Below are positions 59,001 through 63,119 of a stretch of DNA of 64,000 nt, in pieces. The first letter of the stretch is position 1. The number at the start of each line of letters is the position of its first letter. Source of the DNA: Strix aluco (lineage: Eukaryota; Chordata; Aves; Strigiformes; Strigidae); contig NC_133971.1 in assembly GCF_031877795.1 (NCBI RefSeq), positions 668,501-732,500 on the forward strand. Reading direction: 5' to 3'. Made by a program: the position numbers and the translations under genes. Under the pieces are notes generated by a model. That model had not been told where the DNA came from. It saw only the letters and a program-made list of their open reading frames with translations, and did not search any database.

Positions 59001-61265
59001 ATGCTTCCCTTTTTCTGTCATCTTTCCTTACAATGCTGAAGAAATGTATCTGTAACCATGCCAGTGGACATAGAATCACAGAATCATCTCTGTTGGAAAA
59101 GACCTTGAAGGTCATCTAGTCCAACCATTAACCTCACACCGACCATTCTCAGGACAGGAGCAGCTCCAGCTCTGCCACACAAACAGTGGGTGTGAAGTTA
59201 CATTTCTAGTTTAACTAACGAGCTAACAACAATTCCTTAAGTTGGCCCAAACTATCTCCCAACTGTACTAAAAACAAAAAATGCAAGCCCACCCTTAATG
59301 ACAGGTCCACAAAATACACAAGTATCATGAACAAGAAAGTTTATCCTGAGATCTTCATCCTGTTCTTCAGTACACAAGTCTCCCGACACTACTGTTTTAT
59401 GGACACACCTTTAACTTCTGATTCAAAGGGCATTCATAACTGAGAAAGTAACTGGCCTAGGTGAGAAGCACAGAGCGAAATACCAACAACTGAACACACA
59501 ACTGCATTCTCAGCCCACGCTTGCGAAAACCAGACCTCAGCTAAAGGTCTTGCTTCAAGAAATTCCTTCTAAACCTCGGGAGGCCTGCCAGCACTCACGA
59601 GCCTTTGGTTCGAAGCTGTTGCGCAGCATCTCGGAGGGCTGCAGCGACGAGACGCTCGGTAAGTGGGTGAGAAGGGACGTCTCCTGGCCAGATTCTGGGC
59701 TGAAGGCAACCAACTCCGCAGTACAGATATTAAAGGAGACGTGCCATTTGAGGCGGACAGTGGTCTGACCGTCGTGTTCAGTTGCAACTGGGAAGAAGGT
59801 GGAGGGAGACCTTTGATGCTGCTCAGAAAACTGCCAGATGGAAAGAGGTGTCAGGGGAACTACAACCGAGCTACGTACGGGACAGAAAGGTGAGATCTAG
59901 ATTCTTCTTACAGCCATCCCATTCTGCTTTAAATACACCAGCCTGTAAAAACCTCAGTAGAACAACCAGTGAATCTCTTTTGGGCCCGTCCCTTTCTTTC
60001 ACCTCTCCGGCTTCACTTACTCATCCTCCAGACCATAAGGTCTTCCAGGATGAAACCGCCACGTGTGATACAGGTGCACAGGATGGGGAGGGCTCCAGCC
60101 TCACGTGGAGGCCCGCGGGTGCTACTCAGGTGCCAACAACTGCAGCGACGGGTTTCCATCGGAGCATGCGGAGGAGTGGTTTCCTCACCTGATCGCAGGC
60201 AGTCACCCCGTACCTTTTCTCACCCTGGATTCAGCGACCCAGGACTACCGAGGCCTTTAACATTCATGTCATCACTTAACGCAGCAATCCCCAAACTCTC
60301 CTCCTCGTGACTCTGTTGTCACCTCCACCACGCCGTATCACTGATCTGACTTGGTGCAACGAATGACACTTGAAAACATCACTAAACACCGATCCAAGCT
60401 ACTTAAACCACTTTAAAAGTGCAGCTGTAAATTCAACAGATTTCATCCACCCGATTATATGTTTAGGAAATACATTAAAGCGATGTCTTCTCTGAAAGCT
60501 ACCTTGCACAACGCCTACCTTCTGTAAAACTTTAACAGAACGCCAACTTTTTTTTTCTCTACTCCAGAGAGGCACCAACCGTTTCCTCATATGACTAATA
60601 AATTATAAAGAAGACTTTTTAAAGCAATTGCAGGTTCGTCACAGTAATGAGTAGCGACCTAAGTCCAGCCAAACCGCACGGAGCCATCAGAGAGCTGTGG
60701 TTTGCTTGGGGGGTATTTAGCAAGCGACGACTATTCCTGGCAACTCCACCACCTACCTGCAGCTGAGAACACGCTTCTGAAAAGAGGCGCTCTGCGGAGT
60801 TTTTTCCAAAGCAGAAACAGTCCCATAAAAATTCTGCCTTATGCCGCGACTCGCTGTGTTTTCACCGAGTGCCAGCTGCGTCGGCTAGCGACTGAGCTTG
60901 TGTTATTCAGAAGGTGACGAAAACCGGCAACAGCACGAAAAAGCCCGTTTTTCCGTGTGGCTCGCAGGAGAGCGGCGGAGGGATGACGGAAGGGCACCCC
61001 CAGAACACCGTGTTCTCATCTGGCCTGAAGAACAACTACGCGAGAGTTTAAAAAAAGCGCCGATTTGCCGCCAGCCACCGCAAAATCCTTTCCTTATCCC
61101 TTCTTAAGCCTCAACGCCAGCGAGGGGAGGGAGCCTTCGGGGCACCGCACCCCGCCCGCCGCAGCCCTCGCCGCGCCGCTCCCCCGATCGCCCCCCGCCC
61201 CCCGCGGGTGGCCCAGGCCCCCCCCCGGTATTTACCATGGCGTACCACCACCGCGCGAAGGCCAT
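3205..61265 (-). CDS. CAST: Calpastatin gene, 28 coding exons (gene-level entry)
   Basis: Calpastatin is an intrinsically disordered cytosolic protein that specifically inhibits calcium-activated calpains 1 and 2. Each inhibitory repeat has A and C helices that bind the two penta-EF-hand domains and a B segment (TIPPxYR) that blocks the catalytic cleft. Here the coding parts sum to about 745 codons: XL/L region residues 1-159, repeat I 160-302, II 303-448, III 449-591, IV 592-704 and tail 705-745. Evidence is direct: LIDTLGG and LSDSLGxREPDP in the A exons, TIPPEYR in the B exons of repeats II and III, and LSxDF-like C motifs. Every exon has GT/AG borders, phase-0 ends and a length divisible by three. 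The N-terminus MAFARWWYAM matches the MAFASWWY start of the long mammalian form. The start lies in a CpG island, and a second island at 41 kb suggests a second promoter. Confidence 0.96.
3229..3234 (-). terminator. CAST: CAST polyadenylation signal
   Basis: A canonical AATAAA on the minus strand reads CACTAATAAAGTTTTTAAG, about 1.86 kb after the stop codon. It is followed by a TG-rich stretch (GATGATGTTCG), as expected downstream of a cleavage site. Confidence 0.75.
5095..5145 (-). CDS. CAST: CAST exon 28, C-terminal end and stop
   Basis: The acceptor is preceded by a long pyrimidine tract ending in CTTGCTCCGTAG. The exon encodes AKGESSSKKSEKQKTG and then TAA at 5097-5095. This Lys/Ser-rich tail resembles the end of mammalian calpastatin in composition but not in detail. 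It joins exon 27 in phase 0. Confidence 0.82.
   Translation of the reverse strand, partial: AKGESSSKKSEKQKTG
6243..6317 (-). CDS. CAST: CAST exon 27, Lys-rich tail
   Basis: The exon encodes DKSGKETITTKPTPKDKG followed by KRKNSKT, 25 codons. It corresponds to the mammalian KDKCKK...KNGGKAKD tail that follows repeat IV. The acceptor (TTCTTTGGAGTGTAG) is good. The donor, ACG|GTATAAAC, is weak: if the intron is kept, the frame reads Thr-Val-stop at once. The alternative protein would lose only the last 16 residues and gain one Val. Confidence 0.85.
7141..7915 (-). mobile_element. CR1 LINE fragment, 3' part
   Basis: The plus-strand sequence reads as the reverse complement of an avian CR1 3' region. 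It has the CACAGACTGGTTTGGGTTGG start, CTTCTCTGGGCAACCTGTG, CTCTCAGCCTGTCCTCAC, CCAGAGCTGGACCCAGCA and GGGATTGCCCCGACCCACG blocks, in the usual order. The reverse-transcriptase sense strand is therefore minus, the same as CAST. It is a 5'-truncated copy of about 775 bp in the intron between exons 26 and 27. Long open frames here on both strands are repeat-derived. Confidence 0.95.
8831..8920 (-). CDS. CAST: CAST exon 26, repeat IV C subdomain
   Basis: The exon encodes KPTDDSAAIDALSGDFDTC and then AKAPATPQPSK. The block AIDALSGDF matches the human repeat IV C motif DPIDALSGDL closely. The C helix binds the small-subunit penta-EF-hand domain of calpain. The acceptor AATTATTGCAG and donor GTAGGAC are clear, and the exon is 90 nt in phase 0. 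Confidence 0.95.
9324..9377 (-). CDS. CAST: CAST exon 25, repeat IV B-C linker
   Basis: The 54-nt exon encodes GKPVKPAAKDDVKRKGEK. It corresponds to the human DKPVKPPTKK linker after the repeat IV B motif. The acceptor follows TCTTTCTTCTTCCCAAG and the donor is GTAACA. Confidence 0.93.
10159..10251 (-). CDS. CAST: CAST exon 24, repeat IV B subdomain
   Basis: The exon encodes EKAKSEHRDKLGERDDTIPP then DYQKLLESGEQ, 31 codons. This is the cleft-blocking segment. LGERDD before TIPP is nearly identical to human repeat IV. The consensus Arg after Tyr is Gln here (TIPPDYQ), a difference from the usual TIPPxYR. Donor GTAAGG, acceptor ACTTTCAG. Confidence 0.96.
11770..11871 (-). CDS. CAST: CAST exon 23, repeat IV A subdomain
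   Basis: The exon encodes GGKEMDEALDLLSDSLGERE then PDPDENKPVVDKVK. The block LSDSLGxRxPDPDENKP is almost the same as human repeat IV. The A helix binds the large-subunit penta-EF-hand domain. It is 102 nt with acceptor CTTTGTCAG and donor GTAACA, and was the clearest identification of the gene. Confidence 0.97.
12789..12887 (-). CDS. CAST: CAST exon 22, repeat III-IV linker
   Basis: The exon encodes KTRKGDKPADSSDVISAATV then SSVHSAAPLAPTS, 33 codons. It sits where mammals have the AISEVVSQTPAST... spacer and has similar Ala/Ser/Thr/Pro composition. Donor GTAAGCG and acceptor TTGTTTCAG are strong. Confidence 0.92.
13443..13538 (-). CDS. CAST: CAST exon 21, repeat III C subdomain
   Basis: The exon encodes PMSENELLEGLTEGF then SSSPSQSAPLPTPTVKK, 32 codons. 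It aligns with the human PMSEDFLLDALSEDFSG motif. The usual acidic residue of LSxDF is Gly here (LTEGF), so the C helix is somewhat degenerate. Donor GTAAGT, acceptor AATGATAG. Confidence 0.94.
13712..13759 (-). CDS. CAST: CAST exon 20, repeat III B-C linker
   Basis: The 48-nt exon encodes DKDGKPLLAKPEEKSQ, matching human DKDGKPLLPKESKEQ. It is a paralogous copy of exon 15 (same length, first 18 nt identical), reflecting the internal repeat history of the gene. Acceptor CTTTTGTAG, donor GTAAAA. Confidence 0.95.
14544..14627 (-). CDS. CAST: CAST exon 19, repeat III B subdomain
   Basis: The exon encodes EKTKQEQRKKLGEDEETIPP then EYRSTGAK, 28 codons, with the full consensus TIPPEYR preceded by LGEDEE. 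This is one of two B segments here with all consensus residues. Acceptor CCTTCACAG, donor AAA|GTAATT. Confidence 0.96.
14763..14842 (+). mobile_element. Truncated LTR 3'-end fragment
   Basis: The sequence GGCTGCCTGGTGTTTGGCTG followed by GGGTTTAAACCACGACA resembles the 3' end of avian endogenous-retrovirus LTRs. The LTR at 17280-17636 has a similar end (GGATTAAACCACCACA). Only about 80 bp are recognisable and no 5' end or duplication was found. Confidence 0.4.
15214..15315 (-). CDS. CAST: CAST exon 18, repeat III A subdomain
   Basis: The exon encodes VGHVADEALEALSSSLGKRE then PDPEEKKPAVDKVK, 34 codons. It aligns with human [23 protein letters not shown]. Acceptor CCTTGCAG, donor GTAGAG. It is also paralogous to exon 23 (same 102-nt length, SLGxREPDP core). 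Confidence 0.96.
15988..16089 (-). CDS. CAST: CAST exon 17, repeat II-III linker
   Basis: The exon encodes KPSDPMSAKTTQDEVV then PRAAACTVQSSAPSAVSS, 34 codons. The spacer is low in similarity, but its place, Ala/Ser-rich nature and splice sites (acceptor CCATTTCAG, donor TCA|GTGAGTT) fit the gene. Confidence 0.9.
16364..16468 (-). CDS. CAST: CAST exon 16, repeat II C subdomain
   Basis: The exon encodes PLSESDLVDEFSKDFASP then AQPAVQPKPSKPSSTSK, 35 codons. It matches human PRSESELIDELSEDFD. Acceptor TTTTTTGCAG, donor GTACGT. Confidence 0.95.
17100..18690 (-). pseudogene. Degraded pseudogene fragment of unidentified gene, split by a solo LTR
   Basis: Within the intron between exons 15 and 16 the minus strand shows several short stretches that read like real protein but lie in different frames with stops between. 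From 5' to 3' they are AAVDVFLITKNNLDFAKSIC, then KVQYKLQAEDELRIMKAYAK, then EEGDFEQDVFASIVVVPP, then MKSGAFYDEAFYEDLGALIH, and beyond the LTR FMYDEFDQISPNLASEW. They keep one order and orientation without intron-like spacing, which suggests a retrocopy or other dead coding sequence. I do not recognise the parent gene. An internal A-rich run near 18299-18311 may be part of the decay. The boundaries are approximate. Confidence 0.42.
17280..17636 (+). mobile_element. Solo LTR of an endogenous retrovirus with 5-bp target duplication
   Basis: The element starts TGTCCTGGTTTAGCCAGG, ends GGATTAAACCACCACA and is flanked by a perfect 5-bp direct repeat CCCTC (17275-17279 and 17637-17641). A TG...CA element of 357 bp with a target duplication is diagnostic of an LTR. 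An ATTAAA at 17529-17534 is its likely polyadenylation signal, and a (TTA/TTG) run lies at 17471-17510. No gag, pol or env lies next to it, so it is a solo LTR left by recombination. It lies antisense to CAST. Confidence 0.92.
18897..18944 (-). CDS. CAST: CAST exon 15, repeat II B-C linker
   Basis: The 48-nt exon encodes DKDGKPILPKPEEKPK, nearly identical to human DKDGKPLLPEPEEKPK. Acceptor TTTACTTTTAG, donor AAG|GTTAGA (a non-consensus but usable GTTAG). It is paralogous to exon 20. Confidence 0.94.
19500..19532 (-). CDS. CAST: Possible 33-nt cassette exon of CAST
   Basis: Between exons 14 and 15 a 33-nt stretch has a strong acceptor (CACTCCTTTTTTCAG) and a GTTAAG donor. It would encode IVTSGDGDAFK in phase 0, so inclusion keeps the frame. 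I know of no matching segment in mammalian calpastatin, so it is an alternative exon or a false positive. It is not counted in the 745-residue model. Confidence 0.4.
19911..19994 (-). CDS. CAST: CAST exon 14, repeat II B subdomain
   Basis: The exon encodes VKAKEKKEKKAGERDDTIPP then EYRLTPEL, 28 codons. It has full consensus TIPPEYR, and TIPPEYRL matches human TIPSEYRL (the bird copy is closer to consensus). Leu before Gly in the B segment is Ala here (KAGERDD). Acceptor CTTTCTTAAG, donor GTAAGT. Confidence 0.95.
21138..21236 (-). CDS. CAST: CAST exon 13, repeat II A subdomain
   Basis: The exon encodes EIKEDAVEALLDTLGG then PEPEPEEDPTPVVEVSE, 33 codons. LLDTLGG is the A-helix motif. The following PEPEPEED run is acidic and repetitive. 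Acceptor CTTAAATACAG, donor GTATAA. Confidence 0.93.
21916..22011 (-). CDS. CAST: CAST exon 12, repeat I-II linker
   Basis: The exon encodes NPSKEGEIVQAQAASSVK then TSVPPKEKKTKSKE, 32 codons. It matches human [22 protein letters not shown] in pattern (AQxA...PPxEKK). Acceptor CTCTCCCAG, donor GTATGC. Confidence 0.93.
22151..22246 (-). CDS. CAST: CAST exon 11, repeat I C subdomain
   Basis: The exon encodes KPMTDDELAEALSSEFTC then SIASAEEKKTSLTE, 32 codons. It matches human [20 protein letters not shown]. The acceptor is a short ...GCTCAG and the donor is GTATTG. Confidence 0.95.
22823..22876 (-). CDS. CAST: CAST exon 10, repeat I B-C linker
   Basis: The 54-nt exon encodes GKGDRKDGVPPKVDERDE. 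It occupies the place of the human KKEGITGPPADSSK segment. Acceptor CTTGTTTTAG, donor GTAAGA. Confidence 0.92.
22969..23049 (-). CDS. CAST: CAST exon 9, repeat I B subdomain (divergent)
   Basis: The exon encodes EDISSRYLEEMGKREG then SLPPEYVKLLK, 27 codons. It aligns clearly with human [23 protein letters not shown]. TIPP has become SLPP, the Arg after Tyr is Val, and Leu before GKRE is Met. The proline pair, Tyr and LL remain. Repeat I may inhibit calpain more weakly than in mammals. Acceptor TTTTCATAG, donor GTTAGT. Confidence 0.95.
23814..23915 (-). CDS. CAST: CAST exon 8, repeat I A subdomain
   Basis: The exon encodes PAMDESALDSLIDTLGGPEE then DVPTSPVYTGPEVT, 34 codons. MDxALDxLIDTLGGPEE...YTGPEV is nearly the human repeat I A sequence. 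Acceptor CTATTTTAG, donor ACG|GTACTT. Confidence 0.97.
24419..24505 (-). CDS. CAST: CAST exon 7, L domain
   Basis: The exon encodes PKSEKMSVTAGAGAAAATVT then AAAEKSSTE, 29 codons, Ala-rich. It takes the place of human [21 protein letters not shown]. The donor is GAG|GTTGGT. A GTAAAC four bases on would break the frame, so it was not chosen. The Lys-rich KKKEKK segment that follows in mammals was not found. Confidence 0.86.
25224..25340 (-). CDS. CAST: CAST exon 6, L domain
   Basis: The largest coding exon has 39 codons: AKNQTSPSVATTSKPNNTGQ then GTTTQADQPPKTTSVETAK. It is Thr/Gln/Ser-rich and disordered in character. The splice sites are clear (acceptor CTCTACACAG, donor GTATAG) and both ends are phase 0. 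Confidence 0.9.
26060..26110 (-). CDS. CAST: CAST exon 5, L domain
   Basis: The 51-nt exon encodes STPTTETESGKNTQSTQ. Acceptor CTTATATTTCAG, donor GTAAATA. It follows the internal start exon, as the AIPVSQQ segment does in mammals. Confidence 0.88.
26111..30139 (-). other. CAST intron 4
   Basis: The intron is about 4 kb. It has GC-richer patches near 28200-28500 and 29150-29440 with overlapping short frames on both strands, and a poly-A run at 28040-28052. No exon with supporting splice sites and family similarity was found. Confidence 0.6.
30140..30193 (-). CDS. CAST: CAST exon 4, with internal translation start
   Basis: The exon encodes SPSADASKTQIMKPSETK. The 3' splice site is a tandem AAGCAG after a long T-run, so the exon may also begin at 30196 and gain one Gln. 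The block MKPSETK matches MNPTETK, the start of the standard mammalian calpastatin. The ATG has A at -3. It is therefore an internal residue in the long form and the likely first Met of a shorter form from the promoter at 41 kb. Donor GTATGA. Confidence 0.9.
30197..40816 (-). other. CAST intron between exon 4 and the internal promoter
   Basis: About 10.6 kb of intron. A GC-rich, CpG-containing patch lies at 31800-32900, with frames up to 117 codons but no recognised product. A G/T run lies at 35623-35641. The rest is AT-rich with short homopolymer runs. No conserved coding segment was recognised. Confidence 0.55.
40817..41350 (-). promoter_or_regulatory. CAST: Internal CpG-island promoter and 5'UTR exon of CAST
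   Basis: A strongly GC- and CpG-rich block stands in AT-rich intron. On the minus strand it ends at a perfect donor, CGTGTACCAA|GTAAGTTTT (intron from 40816 down). The last 80 nt before the donor contain no ATG, so the exon would be untranslated. The next coding exon downstream holds the MKPSETK start. Mammalian CAST is known to use alternative promoters that make forms without the XL region, and this fits in place and logic. Confidence 0.72.
41351..46994 (-). other. CAST intron between exon 3 and the internal promoter
   Basis: About 5.6 kb. It includes an LTR-like segment near 45720-46365 (listed separately) and otherwise AT-rich sequence with short frames only. The 196-codon minus-strand frame at 45071-45661 has no recognisable family and lacks exon borders. 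Confidence 0.55.
45720..46365 (+). repeat. LTR-like segment with internal duplication
   Basis: The plus strand reads like the end of an LTR: a pyrimidine-rich stretch, then CTCAATAAAACACACTGCTG with a canonical AATAAA near 46311. Just before it are two similar copies of about 27 bp: CATCAAACTTACCGAACCTT (near 46218) and CATCGAACTTACTGAACTCT (near 46270). I found neither a convincing TG start nor a target duplication, so the class is open. Confidence 0.33.
46995..47066 (-). CDS. CAST: CAST exon 3, XL region
   Basis: The exon encodes KKPASANVSQPPKTQTSG then APSAAQ, 24 codons. The acceptor is TTTTGTAG|AAG, which is again a tandem (TAGAAG): use of the second AG would drop one Lys. Donor CAG|GTAATC. 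The sequence is low-complexity but lies between well-supported exons, in phase. Confidence 0.85.
47067..56137 (-). other. CAST intron 2
   Basis: About 9 kb. A C-rich block at 48211-48870 has overlapping frames of up to 251 codons on the plus strand and 205 on the minus, all Pro/Gly/Arg-rich. A 252-codon plus-strand frame lies at 53269-54027 and a 75-90-codon coding-like minus-strand frame at 52574-52846. None has exon borders or a recognised family. A small CpG-rich patch lies at 55370-55600. Confidence 0.5.
56138..56203 (-). CDS. CAST: CAST exon 2, XL region
   Basis: The 66-nt exon encodes HGDKKASDASSKPEEKKAEA then AE. It matches the human THVSEKTSESPSKPGEKKGS segment in pattern (SxxSKPxEKK). 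Acceptor CTACTTACAG, donor GTAAAT. The XL region carries the membrane-targeting and phosphorylation role in mammals. Confidence 0.9.
56204..61235 (-). other. CAST intron 1
   Basis: About 5 kb. It holds a short CR1 fragment (59069-59150) and a GC-rich patch at 58050-58450. The other open frames are short and show no family signature. Confidence 0.55.
59069..59150 (-). mobile_element. Short CR1-like fragment
   Basis: The sequence CATAGAATCACAGAATCATC then GTTGGAAAAGACCTTGAAGG and TCATCTAGTCCAACC is the usual reverse-complement 3' end of avian CR1 elements. The copy is truncated after about 80 bp. Confidence 0.85.
61236..61265 (-). CDS. CAST: CAST exon 1, start of the long (XL) form
   Basis: The start codon sits in GCAGCGCCATGG, a strong Kozak context, and the exon encodes MAFARWWYAM before the donor GTAAATACC. 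The mammalian long form begins MAFASWWYKT. The exon has 30 coding nt, in phase 0, and joins exon 2 (HGDKK...). A plus-strand frame over the same bases is a shadow. Confidence 0.93.
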
Positions 61266-61433
61266 GGCGCTGCCCGCTGCTCCTCCTCGCCGCCCGGCAC
61301 GGCCCGGGACGCGCCCGGCAGCCGCCTCCGCCCCAGGGCGGCTCCCGCCTCCCGCCCCCACAGCAGGGCGGCGTCCGCGGGCCCGCCGAGGCCGTGGGGC
61401 GGCCGGGGAGGAGCGTCGGGGCCCGCCACGCCC

Positions 61434-61765
61434 GCACCCCCCCACACTCCCTCTTACAGCAACCCCCCTACACCCCCACACCCCCCTACACGCCGCCCCA
61501 CACAGGCCCACACACCCCCTCAAACAACCCCTCACACCCCCATGCCCTCACACACACCCCTACACCCCCTCACCCCCACCTCCTCGCCACCCCACACAAC
61601 CCCACACCTCCCCAGCCCCACACCCCTTCACACCCCCATACCCTCACACTGACCCACACCCCCTCACACACACCCCTGCACAGCCCCACACACCCGCTAC
61701 ACCCCCCCTCACAGACTCACCTCACCCCCCCCCTACACCTCCACACCCCCAGCCCCAGCCTCACC
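61434..61765. repeat. C/A-rich low-complexity tract
   Basis: About 330 bp made of variants of CACACCCC, CTACACCCC and CTCACACCCC. It lies 170 bp upstream of the CAST start codon within the CpG island. Open frames through it on the plus strand (Pro/His/Thr-rich) are artefacts of the repeat. Confidence 0.9.
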
Positions 61766-62360
61766 CCGTCCCGCACCCCCCCACGGCCCCGCCGGGCCCC
61801 GCACCCCCGCCCCACCTTACCCCCGCGGGCGCGGCGGGGAGCGGCCGCGGGCCCGCCCCGGGCTGCGACATGGCGGCGGCGCTGGGCTCCTGCCGCCGGG
61901 CTGCGGCCGCCGGCGCTGCTGCGGGACCCGGGCGAGCGGCCCTGGGGCGGCGGGTCTGGGCGCGGAGCGGTCCCGGCGCCACCGCCGCCTCTCCCGGCGG
62001 CCGGTCCCTCCCCTTCCTGCCGGGGCCGGGGGGAAGCGGGGCCGCCGCCGGACGCCGTGACTCGGGGCCGGGCTGAGGCGGGGGGAGGCGGCGGCCCCCA
62101 GCGCCCCTCGCCCCGCGAGCGCCGGCGGAGAGAAGAGTGGCTTTTCTTCAGAAAAGCGGGTTTTTTTGAGGGGGGAAAAAATGCACAGACACTTTCCTTT
62201 TCCTCATGAAGGTCGGTCCCTCAGCCTTTCCGCTTGGAAAAGCGCCGGGTGTGACCCCGGCCCTGCGCTGGCGGCCGGCGCCAAGGGGCTCCCGCGGGAC
62301 CCGGCCCGGTCACGGCCTCCCCCGGGATGGAGGCGGCGGGCGGGTGCCTGCAGCTGCCCC

Positions 62361-63119
62361 GGCACCCCAACTAACTCCTGTGGCACCCCAACTAACTCCT
62401 CTGGCACCCCAATTCCTCTGGCACCCCAACTAACTCCTCTGGCACCCCAACTCCTCTGGTACCCCAATTCCTCTGGCACCCCAACTCCTCCAGCACCCCA
62501 ACTAACTCCTGTGGCACCCCAATTCCTCTGGCACCCCAACTAACTCCTCTGGCACCCCAACTCCTCCAGCACCCCAATTCCTCTGGCACCCCAACTAACT
62601 CCTGTGGCACCCCAACTCCTCTGGTACCACAATTCCTCTGGCACCCCAACTCCTCCAGCACCCCAACTAACTCCTGTGGCACCCCAACTCCTCCAGCACC
62701 CCAACTAACTCTTGTGGCACCCCAACTCCTCTGGCGCCCAAACTCATCCAGCACCCCAACACCTGTGGCACCCCAATTCCTCTGGCACCCGAACTCCTCC
62801 AGCACCCCAACTAACTCCTGTGGCACCTCAACTCCTCTGGCACCCCAACTCCTCCGGTACCCCAGTTCCTGTGGCATCCCAACTAACTCCTCCAGTACCC
62901 CAACTCCTCCAGCACCCCACCTCCTCTGGCATCCAAACTTCTCCAGCACCCCAACACCTCTGGCACCCCAACTAACTCCTGTGGCACCTCAACTCCTCCG
63001 GCACCTCAATTCCTCCAGCACCCCAACTTCTTTGGCACCTCAACTCCTCCAGCACCTCAACTCCTCCAGCATCCCAACTCCTCTGCCACCCCAACTCCTC
63101 TGGCACCCCAACTCCTCCA
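62361..63119. repeat. Minisatellite, 17/21-bp unit
   Basis: A tandem array of about 760 bp has the core unit ACTCCTCTGGCACCCCA (17 bp) and a 21-bp form with an extra CTAA. Variants include GTGGCACC, CCAGCACC and GGTACC. Roughly 40 copies are present. The unit is G-rich on the minus strand (TGGGGTGCC). Frames on both strands are repeat artefacts. It lies about 1.1 kb upstream of the CAST start codon. Confidence 0.97.

Larger units (their letters stand above)
61100..62150 (-). promoter_or_regulatory. CAST: CpG-island promoter of CAST
   Basis: The block around and upstream of exon 1 is very GC- and CpG-rich and contains GC boxes, such as TGTGGGGGCGGG on the minus strand upstream of the ATG near 61360. 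No TATA box is evident. Transcription probably starts between about 61290 and 61450. The island continues to about 62150, beyond a CA-rich tract, so it may be bidirectional. Confidence 0.75.

Noticed and set aside
61208-62209. 333-codon plus-strand frame over the CAST promoter, rich in Pro, His and Thr
   Set aside because: It runs through the CA-rich tract and CpG island; the open frame follows from lack of stops in C-rich sequence. Exon 1 of CAST on the other strand is well supported.
62361-63119. Regular spacing of a short unit, at first sight like a CRISPR array
   Set aside because: Units are contiguous 17/21-bp tandem copies without unique spacers, and the genome is vertebrate. It is a minisatellite.
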